Of a DNA stretch of 64,000 bases, positions 34,493 to 42,555 are shown piece after piece. Source of the DNA: Aureispira sp050633105 (GTDB lineage: Bacteria > Bacteroidota > Bacteroidia > Chitinophagales > Saprospiraceae); NCBI GenBank assembly GCA_050633105.1, contig JBOEFW010000002.1, positions 172,124 through 236,123 on the forward strand, in the 5' to 3' direction. The notes beneath the pieces were generated by a model. The model saw only the letters and a program-made list of their open reading frames with translations. It was not told the origin of the DNA and searched no databases. How positions within the stretch are numbered: position 1 is the stretch's first letter; each line of letters starts with the position of its first letter. The position numbers were made by a program, and so were the translations under genes.

Positions 34493-37264
34493 ATGAAAAT
34501 TGACACACTGATTATAGGTTCAGGAGTAGCAGGTGCTGCTGTTGCCCAAAAGCTACTTGATAAAAATCCCAATGCTTCTATTCTAATGTTAGAAGCAGGA
34601 AGTAAAGTGCCGATGCGTGATTTTGCACAATATCAAAATTATATGCTCACGGGTTATGCCCCTTATCAAAGTAAAAGCAATGATAAGCAAGATTATAATT
34701 ACCCTCAACGGGATAACCCAGGGGAAAATAAGACTAATAATTCTGATTTAAAATTGCGAGGAGCTAGATTGATGATGTATGGTGGAAGTACAGTTCATTG
34801 GGGAGGTTGGTCTTTTCGATTGAAACCAGAAGATTTTAATTTATATACAAAAACAGGGCAGGGTATTGATTGGCCAATTGATTATCAAGATTTGGAGGCC
34901 TATTATACAATGGCAGAGCATTATATTGGAGTCGCGGGCAATGGGGAGGTGAAGGAAGGAATTCCAAGAAATGCGCCTTACCCTTATCCTCCTTATCCTT
35001 ATACCTTGGAAGATGAGCCCCTGAGAGAAGCTTTTGATAGCTTGACAATAGGGCATAATAACATGCCTATTGCTAGACATGGTATTGGTGATTCAGAATC
35101 TACCCACCCCCCTTGTCAAACAACAGGCACCTGTAAGTATTGCCCCTTTGGAGCGCGCTATGTGGCAGCTAATTATTTGGATGACATGAAACGCTATAAT
35201 GATTATCCTAATTTTGAGATCCGAAAAGGAGCTTTTGTACAGCAACTCTTAGTTGATCCTCATCAAAAATCTAAAATTGTAGGAGTAGAATACAAAGATC
35301 AACAAACACACAAAATAGAAAAAATCAATGCTGAGCAAGTAATTTTAGCAGCAGGAGCTATCGAATCTGCCAAATTATTGTTGCGTTCTAAATCCGCCTC
35401 TTGGCCTAATGGGATTGGAAATGACAACGACCTTGTAGGGCGCAATTTAATTACCCATCCTTATTTTATTTACCAAGCCAAAATTCCCTCTAATCCCGAT
35501 CGCCTACAATCAGAAATGAATTTTCCTACTATGGTGTCTAGGCATTTTGATAGTCCCGAAGAGCAGGAAAAAGGTAAATTCATCTTAGTTTCTCCTCCTG
35601 GGTCTCCTGATCCTATTAACAGTCAAGATAAGGCAACATCTATTGCTGCATTGATGCAATTGGGAAAGACTAGAGCAGAGATTGATAGAGAAGTCTCTAG
35701 TAATGCTTTTGTACAAATTCATGGGATTATTGAGGTATTTAGTGAAAGGAGTAATACCATACGAAATTATGATAAAACCAATCATTTAGGATTGATAGAG
35801 ACCGATGTATTTTACAAAAAACCAACTACATTTGATAAACGGATCAAATTTGTAGAAGAGACTGTCAAAAAACTGTTTGATAAAATGGGCGCTACAGACA
35901 TGACACAAGTAATGATGTCTTGGCGAGCAGACCATGCCGCTTGTTTGACCCGAATGTCTAATTCTCCAACAACAGGAGTGGTAGATAAGAACCTTAAGGT
36001 ATTTGGAGTGGATAATCTATATGTTTGCTCCAATGCTTCTTTTTCTTCTTTAGGAGCGGTTAATCCTACTTTGACTCTAACAGCATTAGCTTTGCGCCTA
36101 GGAGATCACTTAAATGGAGAAATAGAGGCCGTTAGTAGCCAGCCATTATTAACTAAAACACCAACACCAGTTGCTAAAACACCCATATTGAACAAGCCCA
36201 ATCTTACTATTCAGGATAGACTAGAGGAACTTTTTGCTTTGTTACAAAAGGCCGTAGAATTAGAATTTGCTACTATCCCACCTTACTTAACAGCAGCTTT
36301 TAGCCTTTGTGCTCAAAACAATCGTTCTAGTTTTCAGATCATACACTCTGTTTATATGGAGGAGATGTTGCACATGGTTTTGGCAGCTAATATTATGAAT
36401 GCAATTGGAGGGCAAGTGAAGTTGAAAAAGGAAAATATCCCAACTTATCCTTTACGATTAGAATTTCAGGGGAAGGAATTTAAAGACAGAGCATTTGATA
36501 TTAACCTAGAACGTTTTTCTAAATCAGCGATTGATACATTCATGCAAATAGAGTTGCCTGATGGTTGGAATGAACCTTCCTTAAAGGCTCGATCAGTAGT
36601 CGAAGTTCCAGGATACACTATTGGCGAATTCTATAAAGAAATAGAACTAAAACTAAAAGAGCTGTGTGAAGATATAGGCGAAGAAAAGGTCTTTATAGGG
36701 GACCCATCCCATCAAATTGGGCCAGACTTTTATTGGTCTGGCGGAGGAAAGCCTTTTGAAGTACATACCTTAGAGGATGCTTTAGAGGCTATTGAAGTGA
36801 TTGTGGAGCAAGGAGAAGGGGCCAATCTAGACAGTGTTTTGGATAGTGATCATATCTTCTTTGGGCAAGAGGAAGAAGTTGGGCACTTTTTTCGATTTAA
36901 TGAAATTCTTGAAGGAAGAAAATATAAAGACAATGATGATCCTAGAAAACCTCCTACAGGCGATCCCTTTTTGGTGGAATGGGATCAAGTTTATCCTATC
37001 AAAATGAATTGTAAAGCAGCAGATTTTAAGAATACACCTCAATTGGATCGTTTAAATGAACATTTTAATCAGCATTTTACACTCATGATTAAAGGGATAG
37101 AACTTGCTTTTAATGGACAACCTAAGTCACTCTATTCTGCGATTATGAATGATATGCATGGTATGGCCAAAATTGCCGCCCAAATGGTTCAGACTCCTAT
37201 CAATGGAAGTCCAAAAAAGGAGCATGGATCTCCGAGTTTTGAAATTATTTGTTTAACCCATTAA
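34493..37264 (+). CDS. GMC-type FAD oxidoreductase fused to a VioB-like ferritin domain
   Basis: The product has 923 residues. Residues 1-545 are a GMC oxidoreductase: FAD-binding TLIIGSGVAGAAVAQKLL, the substrate-loop motif GGSTVHWGGWSFRLKPEDF, EQVILAAGAIESAKLLL, and the C-terminal core FGVDNLYVCSNASFSSLGAV then NPTLTLTALALRLGDHL. A cysteine-rich insertion (PPCQTTGTCKYCPFGARYVA) could bind a metal or an Fe-S cluster. Residues ~573-900 form a ferritin-like domain of the VioB/iminophenyl-pyruvate-dimer-synthase type (VELEFATIPPYLTAAFSL, then VYMEEMLHMVLAANIMNAIG), with paired Glu and a His as diiron ligands. The fusion implies coupled two-step oxidation of an unknown substrate. It follows the small subunit by 6 bases and is followed by a 135-residue gene after 10 bases. 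Confidence 0.88.
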   Translation: MKIDTLIIGSGVAGAAVAQKLLDKNPNASILMLEAGSKVPMRDFAQYQNYMLTGYAPYQSKSNDKQDYNYPQRDNPGENKTNNSDLKLRGARLMMYGGSTVHWGGWSFRLKPEDFNLYTKTGQGIDWPIDYQDLEAYYTMAEHYIGVAGNGEVKEGIPRNAPYPYPPYPYTLEDEPLREAFDSLTIGHNNMPIARHGIGDSESTHPPCQTTGTCKYCPFGARYVAANYLDDMKRYNDYPNFEIRKGAFVQQLLVDPHQKSKIVGVEYKDQQTHKIEKINAEQVILAAGAIESAKLLLRSKSASWPNGIGNDNDLVGRNLITHPYFIYQAKIPSNPDRLQSEMNFPTMVSRHFDSPEEQEKGKFILVSPPGSPDPINSQDKATSIAALMQLGKTRAEIDREVSSNAFVQIHGIIEVFSERSNTIRNYDKTNHLGLIETDVFYKKPTTFDKRIKFVEETVKKLFDKMGATDMTQVMMSWRADHAACLTRMSNSPTTGVVDKNLKVFGVDNLYVCSNASFSSLGAVNPTLTLTALALRLGDHLNGEIEAVSSQPLLTKTPTPVAKTPILNKPNLTIQDRLEELFALLQKAVELEFATIPPYLTAAFSLCAQNNRSSFQIIHSVYMEEMLHMVLAANIMNAIGGQVKLKKENIPTYPLRLEFQGKEFKDRAFDINLERFSKSAIDTFMQIELPDGWNEPSLKARSVVEVPGYTIGEFYKEIELKLKELCEDIGEEKVFIGDPSHQIGPDFYWSGGGKPFEVHTLEDALEAIEVIVEQGEGANLDSVLDSDHIFFGQEEEVGHFFRFNEILEGRKYKDNDDPRKPPTGDPFLVEWDQVYPIKMNCKAADFKNTPQLDRLNEHFNQHFTLMIKGIELAFNGQPKSLYSAIMNDMHGMAKIAAQMVQTPINGSPKKEHGSPSFEIICLTH

Positions 37265-37274
37265 CCCTTGATTT

Positions 37275-37682
37275 ATGGGAAGTACCCTAGAAATAAATGA
37301 TACCTTATTGCTGACCGCAGCGCAAGGTTTTCCTACTGAAATTTTGGATTTGAAGCAACACCAGCAAGCAGCGATTCCTATAGAGGCAGTACAAGGACAG
37401 GTTTTCTCTTTTGTAAAATCGGGTGTACGTGTCTTACATAAAGATCCTGTGCGGCAGTTTTTGGTGCAAAAGATCCAAGGAAAATGGTTGTTTTGGGGCC
37501 ATGCTCTGATTCAATCGTACACCATTGAGAAAAAACTAGAGGAGCAGGGGCGTTGGGACAGCAACAGCTGGCTCACAAAAGGAAGCTATGTTATTTCCAA
37601 AATCTACGACCCCGTTTATCAAAAATTAACAACCAACTATGAAGCACCTGCTGGCTGTTCTTACTTTGAGGTATTGGAGTAG
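37275..37682 (+). CDS. Hypothetical protein in the oxidoreductase operon
   Basis: The product has 135 residues and no recognised family. It is predicted to be beta-rich (QGQVFSFVKSGVRVLHKDPV, then QGKWLFWGHALIQSYTIEKK) with aromatic patches and a C-terminal AGCSYFEVLE. No signal peptide. It starts 10 bases after the GMC/ferritin fusion and is followed by a strong terminator, so it is the last gene of that operon and probably belongs to the same pathway or complex. Confidence 0.7.
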   Translation: MGSTLEINDTLLLTAAQGFPTEILDLKQHQQAAIPIEAVQGQVFSFVKSGVRVLHKDPVRQFLVQKIQGKWLFWGHALIQSYTIEKKLEEQGRWDSNSWLTKGSYVISKIYDPVYQKLTTNYEAPAGCSYFEVLE

Positions 37683-37990
37683 AGACCAAATTGGTTGAAC
37701 TTAAGAGGAAGGAAGCTGCTAGTCTGTTGAAGAATAATGAAGACTTTTTTAGCATTGTGTCTATTGGCACAATGCTTTTTTTTTTGATAAAAATAGAGAC
37801 AAGCTCAAGGATTTTTTTAAAAAAAATAAAAACAATAATAATGATTTGGTTCTGAGTGACTTAAGTGCATAAAGCAAAATGTTACTATAAAAAAGATGGA
37901 CTGTGGAAATACTAAAAATTGAAATAGGATAGTTTTATAGGAAAGTAACTTCTAAACACGTTATCACAAATACATAAAAGCAATTTTATT
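37683..37990. other. Spacer with terminator and promoter area of the first paired unit
   Basis: The first 100 bases hold the terminator of the oxidoreductase operon; the remaining ~200 bases are AT-rich and precede the ATG at 37991. I see no convincing -7 box. Confidence 0.5.
37751..37785 (+). terminator. Terminator of the oxidoreductase operon
   Basis: AGCATTGTG (37751-37759) pairs perfectly with CACAATGCT (37768-37776), loop TCTATTGG, followed by a run of ten T. Confidence 0.92.
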
Positions 37991-39133
37991 ATGGAGAGTA
38001 AGTTAAAAAAGCTAGACAGTTTAACCAAGTTGGACTACAATGGTTACCAAAAACTATTAAAAGCTAGTTGGGCGGATTTATTAGGAGTAGAGGAAGTTGG
38101 TTTTGCAATAATAGAAGGGAGTAAGCTGCCTTGGAAGAATGCAACAGATAAAGAAAAAGAAGAACAGCCTTTATTGTACTTAGGGCCATTGACTAAATGG
38201 AAAACAGAATTAAACGGCAGTAAAGACCTAGAACTAGTGAATTACTCCTATGGTAGTTGTAAAGTGGTGCAGGTTGGAAAAGATATGCATGTTTATATGG
38301 TGCCTGCTAAAGGAAAGGCAACGGATGAGAAACACCTTAAAGGCATTAAAAAGGCCTTGAAGAAGTTTAAACCCAAAGTGTTTTTAGAAGTAGTTTCGGA
38401 CTTGAGTACGGTGGAGCATTCAGAAGTAGAAGTGCGTATCGATGAGAACACTAGCATCGAGACGGAGTTTCATGAATTAGGGCAAGAGTTAGAGAAGTAC
38501 CACCGACTAACCAATAAGATCAAAAAAGCAATGGAAGGGGCGGAACCAGCAGAACGCTCTAAGTTGCAAATCAAATACAAACAGGTCTTGAATCGTCTTA
38601 AGAACTTATGCATGAACTGGAAAGAAGATATTCTACCCCATGCAGCGGAGTTGATCACAGAAGAACCTGGTATAACTTGGGCTAAGATCTATCAAAAATG
38701 GAATGGCTATTTTGAGAAACGCGAAGCTGCCAAAGAAGGAAAAAGTGATGATAAAGAAGGACGACAGTTGGAAGAAGAGCGTTTATACACCAAGACATTA
38801 GAAGACTTGGATCAGTTTTTTACAGCCATCGAGCACAGTCAAGATCTAGATCCTAGTGTCATTGAGGTGGATTTGGAGAACTTAAAAACACATGTTGAAA
38901 GTTGGAAAACTTTTATTGGAGTAAAAGAAAGCAATTATAGCGCAGAATTGGAGGCGGTAGAAACGCAAATGCAAAACCTAGAAGTAGAATGGGGACAGTA
39001 TCAACCGCTTTTGAAACGTTACCACAAGGCGAATTCTGCTTTGCAAGCAGCTATAGAGGCTGATGATGCCGCTAGAATTGCCCGCTTAACCAAAAGTGTT
39101 AATCAAGCCATTCAACAATTGAACAACCTTTAA
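37991..39133 (+). CDS. Conserved two-domain protein A, first gene of paired unit 1
   Basis: The product has 380 residues and no recognised family. It is a close paralogue of the product of 41405-42553 along its whole length. The N-terminal ~145 residues form a compact alpha/beta domain: SKLKKLDSLTKLDYNGYQKL, EQPLLYLGPLTKWKTEL, YSYGSCKVVQVGKDMHVYMV and KFKPKVFLEVVSDL. Residues ~165-380 are an extended helical, coiled-coil region (QELEKYHRLTNKIKKAMEGA, LEEERLYTKTLEDLDQFF). No signal peptide or membrane helix, so it is cytoplasmic or cargo of a non-Sec system. The next gene begins 12 bases after its stop. Conserved-first and variable-second pairing suggests an adaptor, chaperone or immunity role for this protein; this is inference only. 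Confidence 0.75.
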   Translation: MESKLKKLDSLTKLDYNGYQKLLKASWADLLGVEEVGFAIIEGSKLPWKNATDKEKEEQPLLYLGPLTKWKTELNGSKDLELVNYSYGSCKVVQVGKDMHVYMVPAKGKATDEKHLKGIKKALKKFKPKVFLEVVSDLSTVEHSEVEVRIDENTSIETEFHELGQELEKYHRLTNKIKKAMEGAEPAERSKLQIKYKQVLNRLKNLCMNWKEDILPHAAELITEEPGITWAKIYQKWNGYFEKREAAKEGKSDDKEGRQLEEERLYTKTLEDLDQFFTAIEHSQDLDPSVIEVDLENLKTHVESWKTFIGVKESNYSAELEAVETQMQNLEVEWGQYQPLLKRYHKANSALQAAIEADDAARIARLTKSVNQAIQQLNNL

Positions 39134-39145
39134 AAGAAAAATATC

Positions 39146-40213
39146 ATGGATCCGAATAGAAGTTTAAAAGGTAGTATTAAGCTAAATCTCAAACATAAGT
39201 TAGATCTCAGTCCATCAGAAGAAGAAATCCTAGGAAAAACAGTAAGAGGTTCTGATGTTCCTCTATTTTGGGGCAAAGGGAAAGATAATTTGGGAATAGA
39301 AATTAGGACTTTATATAACCACTGTATGAATTTATTGGCTTTTAAGCCTAAAGTAATGAATCATCACCCTTTGTCAGGAACAGAGGAAGAGGTCAATGTA
39401 ACAAAACTTATCAAGAAGCTAAAGCACGAGAAAAAGGAATATTCCAAGGTTTGGAAGGATAACTTTAATAAATACAAACATGAATTAACACAGAGTAAGA
39501 TTGATTATGATGATACCGATCCATTTGATGATAAATGGATGAAGCATGAGCTGCTAGAAAAATCTATAGAAATGCAGGAAGCTGCTGCTGAATATTTACA
39601 ATTGGCAGAAGAAATCTTAAAAGGATTGGACGACACCTACCGTTCTATGAAAGCACAGTTAGAAGAGATTGCCGCAGGAAACTCAATGACCTTAGATGAT
39701 TGGGAACAAATGGGAGCAAATCAAGTGACATACAAGTTAGCACGAGCTCAAACACAAGTAGATACTATTCTAGAAGAAGAATGGCAAGGAGTCAGCCGAT
39801 TCTTAGGAGAATTGCATGCGGGGATACATCCTTCTTATATCGGGAGTACGAATACAGGACATAAGTCAATTACAAAAGCCTATGTACAGTTTAATCCTGA
39901 TGATTTTGATGTAGATGGACAATTAAAAGCGTCTTTGTTGTTTATGGCTTTGGCCGATCTAAATGTTCCTGCTTCTAAAGGGCGCTATTTTGTACGCCTT
40001 GTAACGGAACCTGCAATACAGGCCATCTTGAACTTAGAGCACCAAGTGCCGCGTATTAGTGCACCAGAAGAAGCTCGCTTAAAAGAATTGAAGAAACTAT
40101 TGATGGAATTGTTCAAATACGTAGAACGCGTAGAAGCACGGATTCCTGACGAAATACGTGGTATCATGAAAGATGATGAAGATCCATTTGATTTAGCTAT
40201 TGTTATGGGTTAA
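39146..40213 (+). CDS. Variable partner of paired unit 1, hypothetical protein
   Basis: The product has 355 residues and no recognised family. The first half is charged and helical (KHEKKEYSKVWKDNFNKYKH, LLEKSIEMQEAAAEYLQLAE). Residues ~215-300 form a distinct alpha/beta region (EEWQGVSRFLGELHAGIHPS, then GSTNTGHKSITKAYVQFNPD and FDVDGQLKASLLFMALADLN) followed by a helical tail. The G-S-x-x-x-G motif with a following D-x-D could belong to an enzyme such as a nucleotidyltransferase- or toxin-like domain, but I cannot confirm it. It starts 12 bases after the conserved protein A and ends before a good terminator, so the two genes form a bicistronic unit. Confidence 0.7.
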   Translation: MDPNRSLKGSIKLNLKHKLDLSPSEEEILGKTVRGSDVPLFWGKGKDNLGIEIRTLYNHCMNLLAFKPKVMNHHPLSGTEEEVNVTKLIKKLKHEKKEYSKVWKDNFNKYKHELTQSKIDYDDTDPFDDKWMKHELLEKSIEMQEAAAEYLQLAEEILKGLDDTYRSMKAQLEEIAAGNSMTLDDWEQMGANQVTYKLARAQTQVDTILEEEWQGVSRFLGELHAGIHPSYIGSTNTGHKSITKAYVQFNPDDFDVDGQLKASLLFMALADLNVPASKGRYFVRLVTEPAIQAILNLEHQVPRISAPEEARLKELKKLLMELFKYVERVEARIPDEIRGIMKDDEDPFDLAIVMG

Positions 40214-40240
40214 TAGAACCAATAAAAAAAGGATGAAAAT

Positions 40241-40275
40241 CTCTGCCTCTACTTCATAGAGCAGAGGTTTTTGTT
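40241..40275 (+). terminator. Terminator of paired unit 1
   Basis: CTCTGCCTCTA (40241-40251) pairs with TAGAGCAGAG (40257-40266) with one bulged C, followed by GTTTTTGTTTTTT. Confidence 0.85.
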
Positions 40276-40402
40276 TTTTAACAACGCTTCTTTATAAGAA
40301 CCCTAGTAATTACAGCTCTTTTATCTTTTTTGATAAGGCTTAGTAATAACTAAAAATTCTTCCCTATTTTAGAACACTTCTCTTGAACAACCCTTCTTAA
40401 CT

Positions 40403-40927
40403 ATGGTCTATCTACAACGCGCGAAACTTGAACATGCCCAGTTGTGGTTCTCCATCTTAGAAGACAATCGAGCACATTTAGAGCCTTGGTTGCCAAATTT
40501 GAAGGAGATTGTTGATGTCACGACGGCACAAGCCTATGTCAAAAAATATGCGCTCTTAGATATTTATTTAGGCATACACATTTATGAAATGTGGACAGAA
40601 GAAGGCCAAATTATAGGTTTGGCGACCGTACACAGTGGGCGTTTTAAAGATAAAAGTGCTGAACTAGCCTACTGGTTGGGCACTGCTTATACAGGCAAAG
40701 GCTATGCCACCACCGCTTGCCGACATTTGATCTCGATGGCTTTTGCCAGCCATCGGTTGACAGGAATTAAAATTCGTTGTTTAGTGGATAATATTCCCAG
40801 TCAGCAAGTCGCTAAACGCTTAGGCATGCAACCGCTTCCTAGAGAAGCCAATCAGTTACTCTTTGAAATCCAAAAAGAAGATTGGGAACAAGATGCCGAT
40901 TATTGGTTGTGGTTTTTGGAAGACTAA
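40403..40927 (+). CDS. GNAT acetyltransferase (RimJ/RimL-like)
   Basis: The product has 174 residues. The order of motifs fits the RimJ/RimL branch of the GNAT fold: KLEHAQLWFSILEDNRAHLE (N-terminal substrate side), IIGLATVHSGRFKDKSAELA (strand 4), YWLGTAYTGKGYATTACRHL (acetyl-CoA pyrophosphate loop, G-x-G-Y-A-T), LTGIKIRCLVDNIPSQQVAK and RLGM. These enzymes acetylate protein N-termini or small molecules in the cytoplasm. It sits alone between the two paired units. A role in their modification is possible but not indicated by the spacing (190 bases after the first unit, 477 before the second). Confidence 0.9.
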   Translation: MVYLQRAKLEHAQLWFSILEDNRAHLEPWLPNLKEIVDVTTAQAYVKKYALLDIYLGIHIYEMWTEEGQIIGLATVHSGRFKDKSAELAYWLGTAYTGKGYATTACRHLISMAFASHRLTGIKIRCLVDNIPSQQVAKRLGMQPLPREANQLLFEIQKEDWEQDADYWLWFLED

Positions 40928-41404
40928 GCAATTGTTCTGGGCCTTGAAAACTACTTAGCACTAGAATTAATTGCTTGCCTCCTAAGCATCCATTATTTAA
41001 ACAACCATTCTTTAGCGTCCTCCTCGTCTGCAAACTATTGAATGGCATCCAGAATACTCTACCTTAATGTCAGTTTCTCCGAACTAATAAAAGCAAGCTT
41101 TTTAAAGTTGGTACGATCTCAAAACTTCATGACTACCTCATTCGTCCAGACTTTCATTTCATTGTTTATTCTAAAAAGAAAATTTTTGGTATCACACAGA
41201 AAATAGAGCATAAGGAGTATTTTTGATAATCCAACTTTCCCCAATTGGTAGTTTTTAAATTCCTTACTACTAGTATCCTTTGTCATTTGAAATAATATTT
41301 CACATAAAAACAAGAGAAATATTATAAGGACTTCTATTATTATGATAACTTGAGTATTCCCCCGATCGTTATTTTGTATTTGTTTTTTATATAAAATATA
41401 TAGT
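40928..41404. other. Gene-free spacer before paired unit 2
   Basis: This 477-base spacer is AT-rich. A 100-codon reverse-strand frame (41119-41421) covers its 3' half and the start of the next gene; its product is Ile/Leu/Phe-rich and lacks a family signature, so I treat it as chance. No hairpin or clear promoter box was seen. Confidence 0.45.
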
Positions 41405-42553
41405 ATGGAAATGAAAATCAAGAAGCTGGATAGCTTAGAGAAATTAGATTATGGGGCTTATGAAAAGCTCCTGCGAAAATCTTTACCTGAGTTGCTGGAA
41501 AGCCCTGAAGCAAGTTTTGGTTATGCTTTAGTAGAGGGGCAACATCTATTGTGGAAAAACACAAAACCCAAGGAAAAAGACAAACAACCCCTGCTTTATA
41601 TTGGGCCGATTACTAAATGGAAAACAGAACTAAGCAGCAGTTCTTCCATCGACCTCAAAGGCTATTCTTATGGAGAATGTAAGGTTGTACCTGTTGGAAA
41701 GGCCGTTCATGTTTACTTAAACCCTGCCAAGGGAAAACTCACTGATGAAAAGCTATTAAAACCAATTAAGAAAGTACTCAAAGGTTTTAAACCGAAGGTG
41801 TTTTTAGAAGTAGTGGCTGATTTAGATGCTGTTGAAATCGTAACAGAGCAACCTGTATCAGAAGATACAGGACAAGATCTTCCTAAAGTTGTTCATGAAT
41901 TAAGGAAAGAATTAGAAAAATACGATACAGCGGCTAAGAAGATCAAAAAGAACATTTCTACTCTTAAGCCAGAAGAACAAGCCAAATTACAAGTCAAATA
42001 TCAACAAATCCTTCGTCGCCTCAAACACCTAAGTGCGGATTGGAAAGAACAAATTGTTCCAAGTAGGGAAGAGGTCAATCAAGAAAAAAACTACAAGGAA
42101 GGGCAAAAAATCTATGAAGAATGGCAAGATTTTTTTGAGAGAAGAAAGGCGGCAAAAGAAGGCAGAGGAAATGAACAGGATAATACAATAGAAGAAGAGC
42201 GTTTGTATGGTAAGTTGGCGAGTAATATTCAACAATTTTATACCAATATAGAGAAAGGAGAATTACTAGACGTGGATTTAATAGAAACCAATATTAGTAA
42301 CTTAAAAAATTACTATGGACGGTGGCAACAATTTGTAAAAGGTAAAAAATCTGCTTTTGCAGAAGAATTACAAGCAGCGAAGGCGCTCCTGACAGACATT
42401 CTTCAGAGTTGGCCAACCATCAAACCTTTATTGAGTCGTTCCGTCGAATTGTATGCAACACTAGAAACAGCTGCTCAAAGTGGAGATGCAGAGACTTTAT
42501 TGTCTGTTTTAAAGGAGTTGGAACAAATTGATGAAAAATTAAAAACACTATAG
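41405..42553 (+). CDS. Conserved two-domain protein B, first gene of paired unit 2
   Basis: The product has 382 residues, a full-length paralogue of the product of 37991-39133. The most constant segments are KKLDSLEKLDYGAYEKLL, KQPLLYIGPITKWKTEL, GYSYGECKVVPVGKAVHVYL, AKGKLTDEKLLKPIKKVLK and GFKPKVFLEVVADL; the C-terminal coiled-coil keeps the landmarks LEKYDTAAKKIKK, KYQQILRRLKHL and EEERLYGKL but diverges elsewhere. By eye the N-terminal domain is over half identical, the C-terminal part clearly less. No signal peptide. The start codon is ATG 41405. It ends 2 bases before the next gene, so the two are translationally coupled. Confidence 0.75.
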   Translation: MEMKIKKLDSLEKLDYGAYEKLLRKSLPELLESPEASFGYALVEGQHLLWKNTKPKEKDKQPLLYIGPITKWKTELSSSSSIDLKGYSYGECKVVPVGKAVHVYLNPAKGKLTDEKLLKPIKKVLKGFKPKVFLEVVADLDAVEIVTEQPVSEDTGQDLPKVVHELRKELEKYDTAAKKIKKNISTLKPEEQAKLQVKYQQILRRLKHLSADWKEQIVPSREEVNQEKNYKEGQKIYEEWQDFFERRKAAKEGRGNEQDNTIEEERLYGKLASNIQQFYTNIEKGELLDVDLIETNISNLKNYYGRWQQFVKGKKSAFAEELQAAKALLTDILQSWPTIKPLLSRSVELYATLETAAQSGDAETLLSVLKELEQIDEKLKTL

Positions 42554-42555
42554 TT

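Noticed and set aside
41119..41421. 100-codon reverse-strand open frame upstream of paired unit 2
   Set aside because: It overlaps the start of a well-supported gene on the other strand, is Ile/Leu/Phe-rich from AT bias, and has no recognisable domain.
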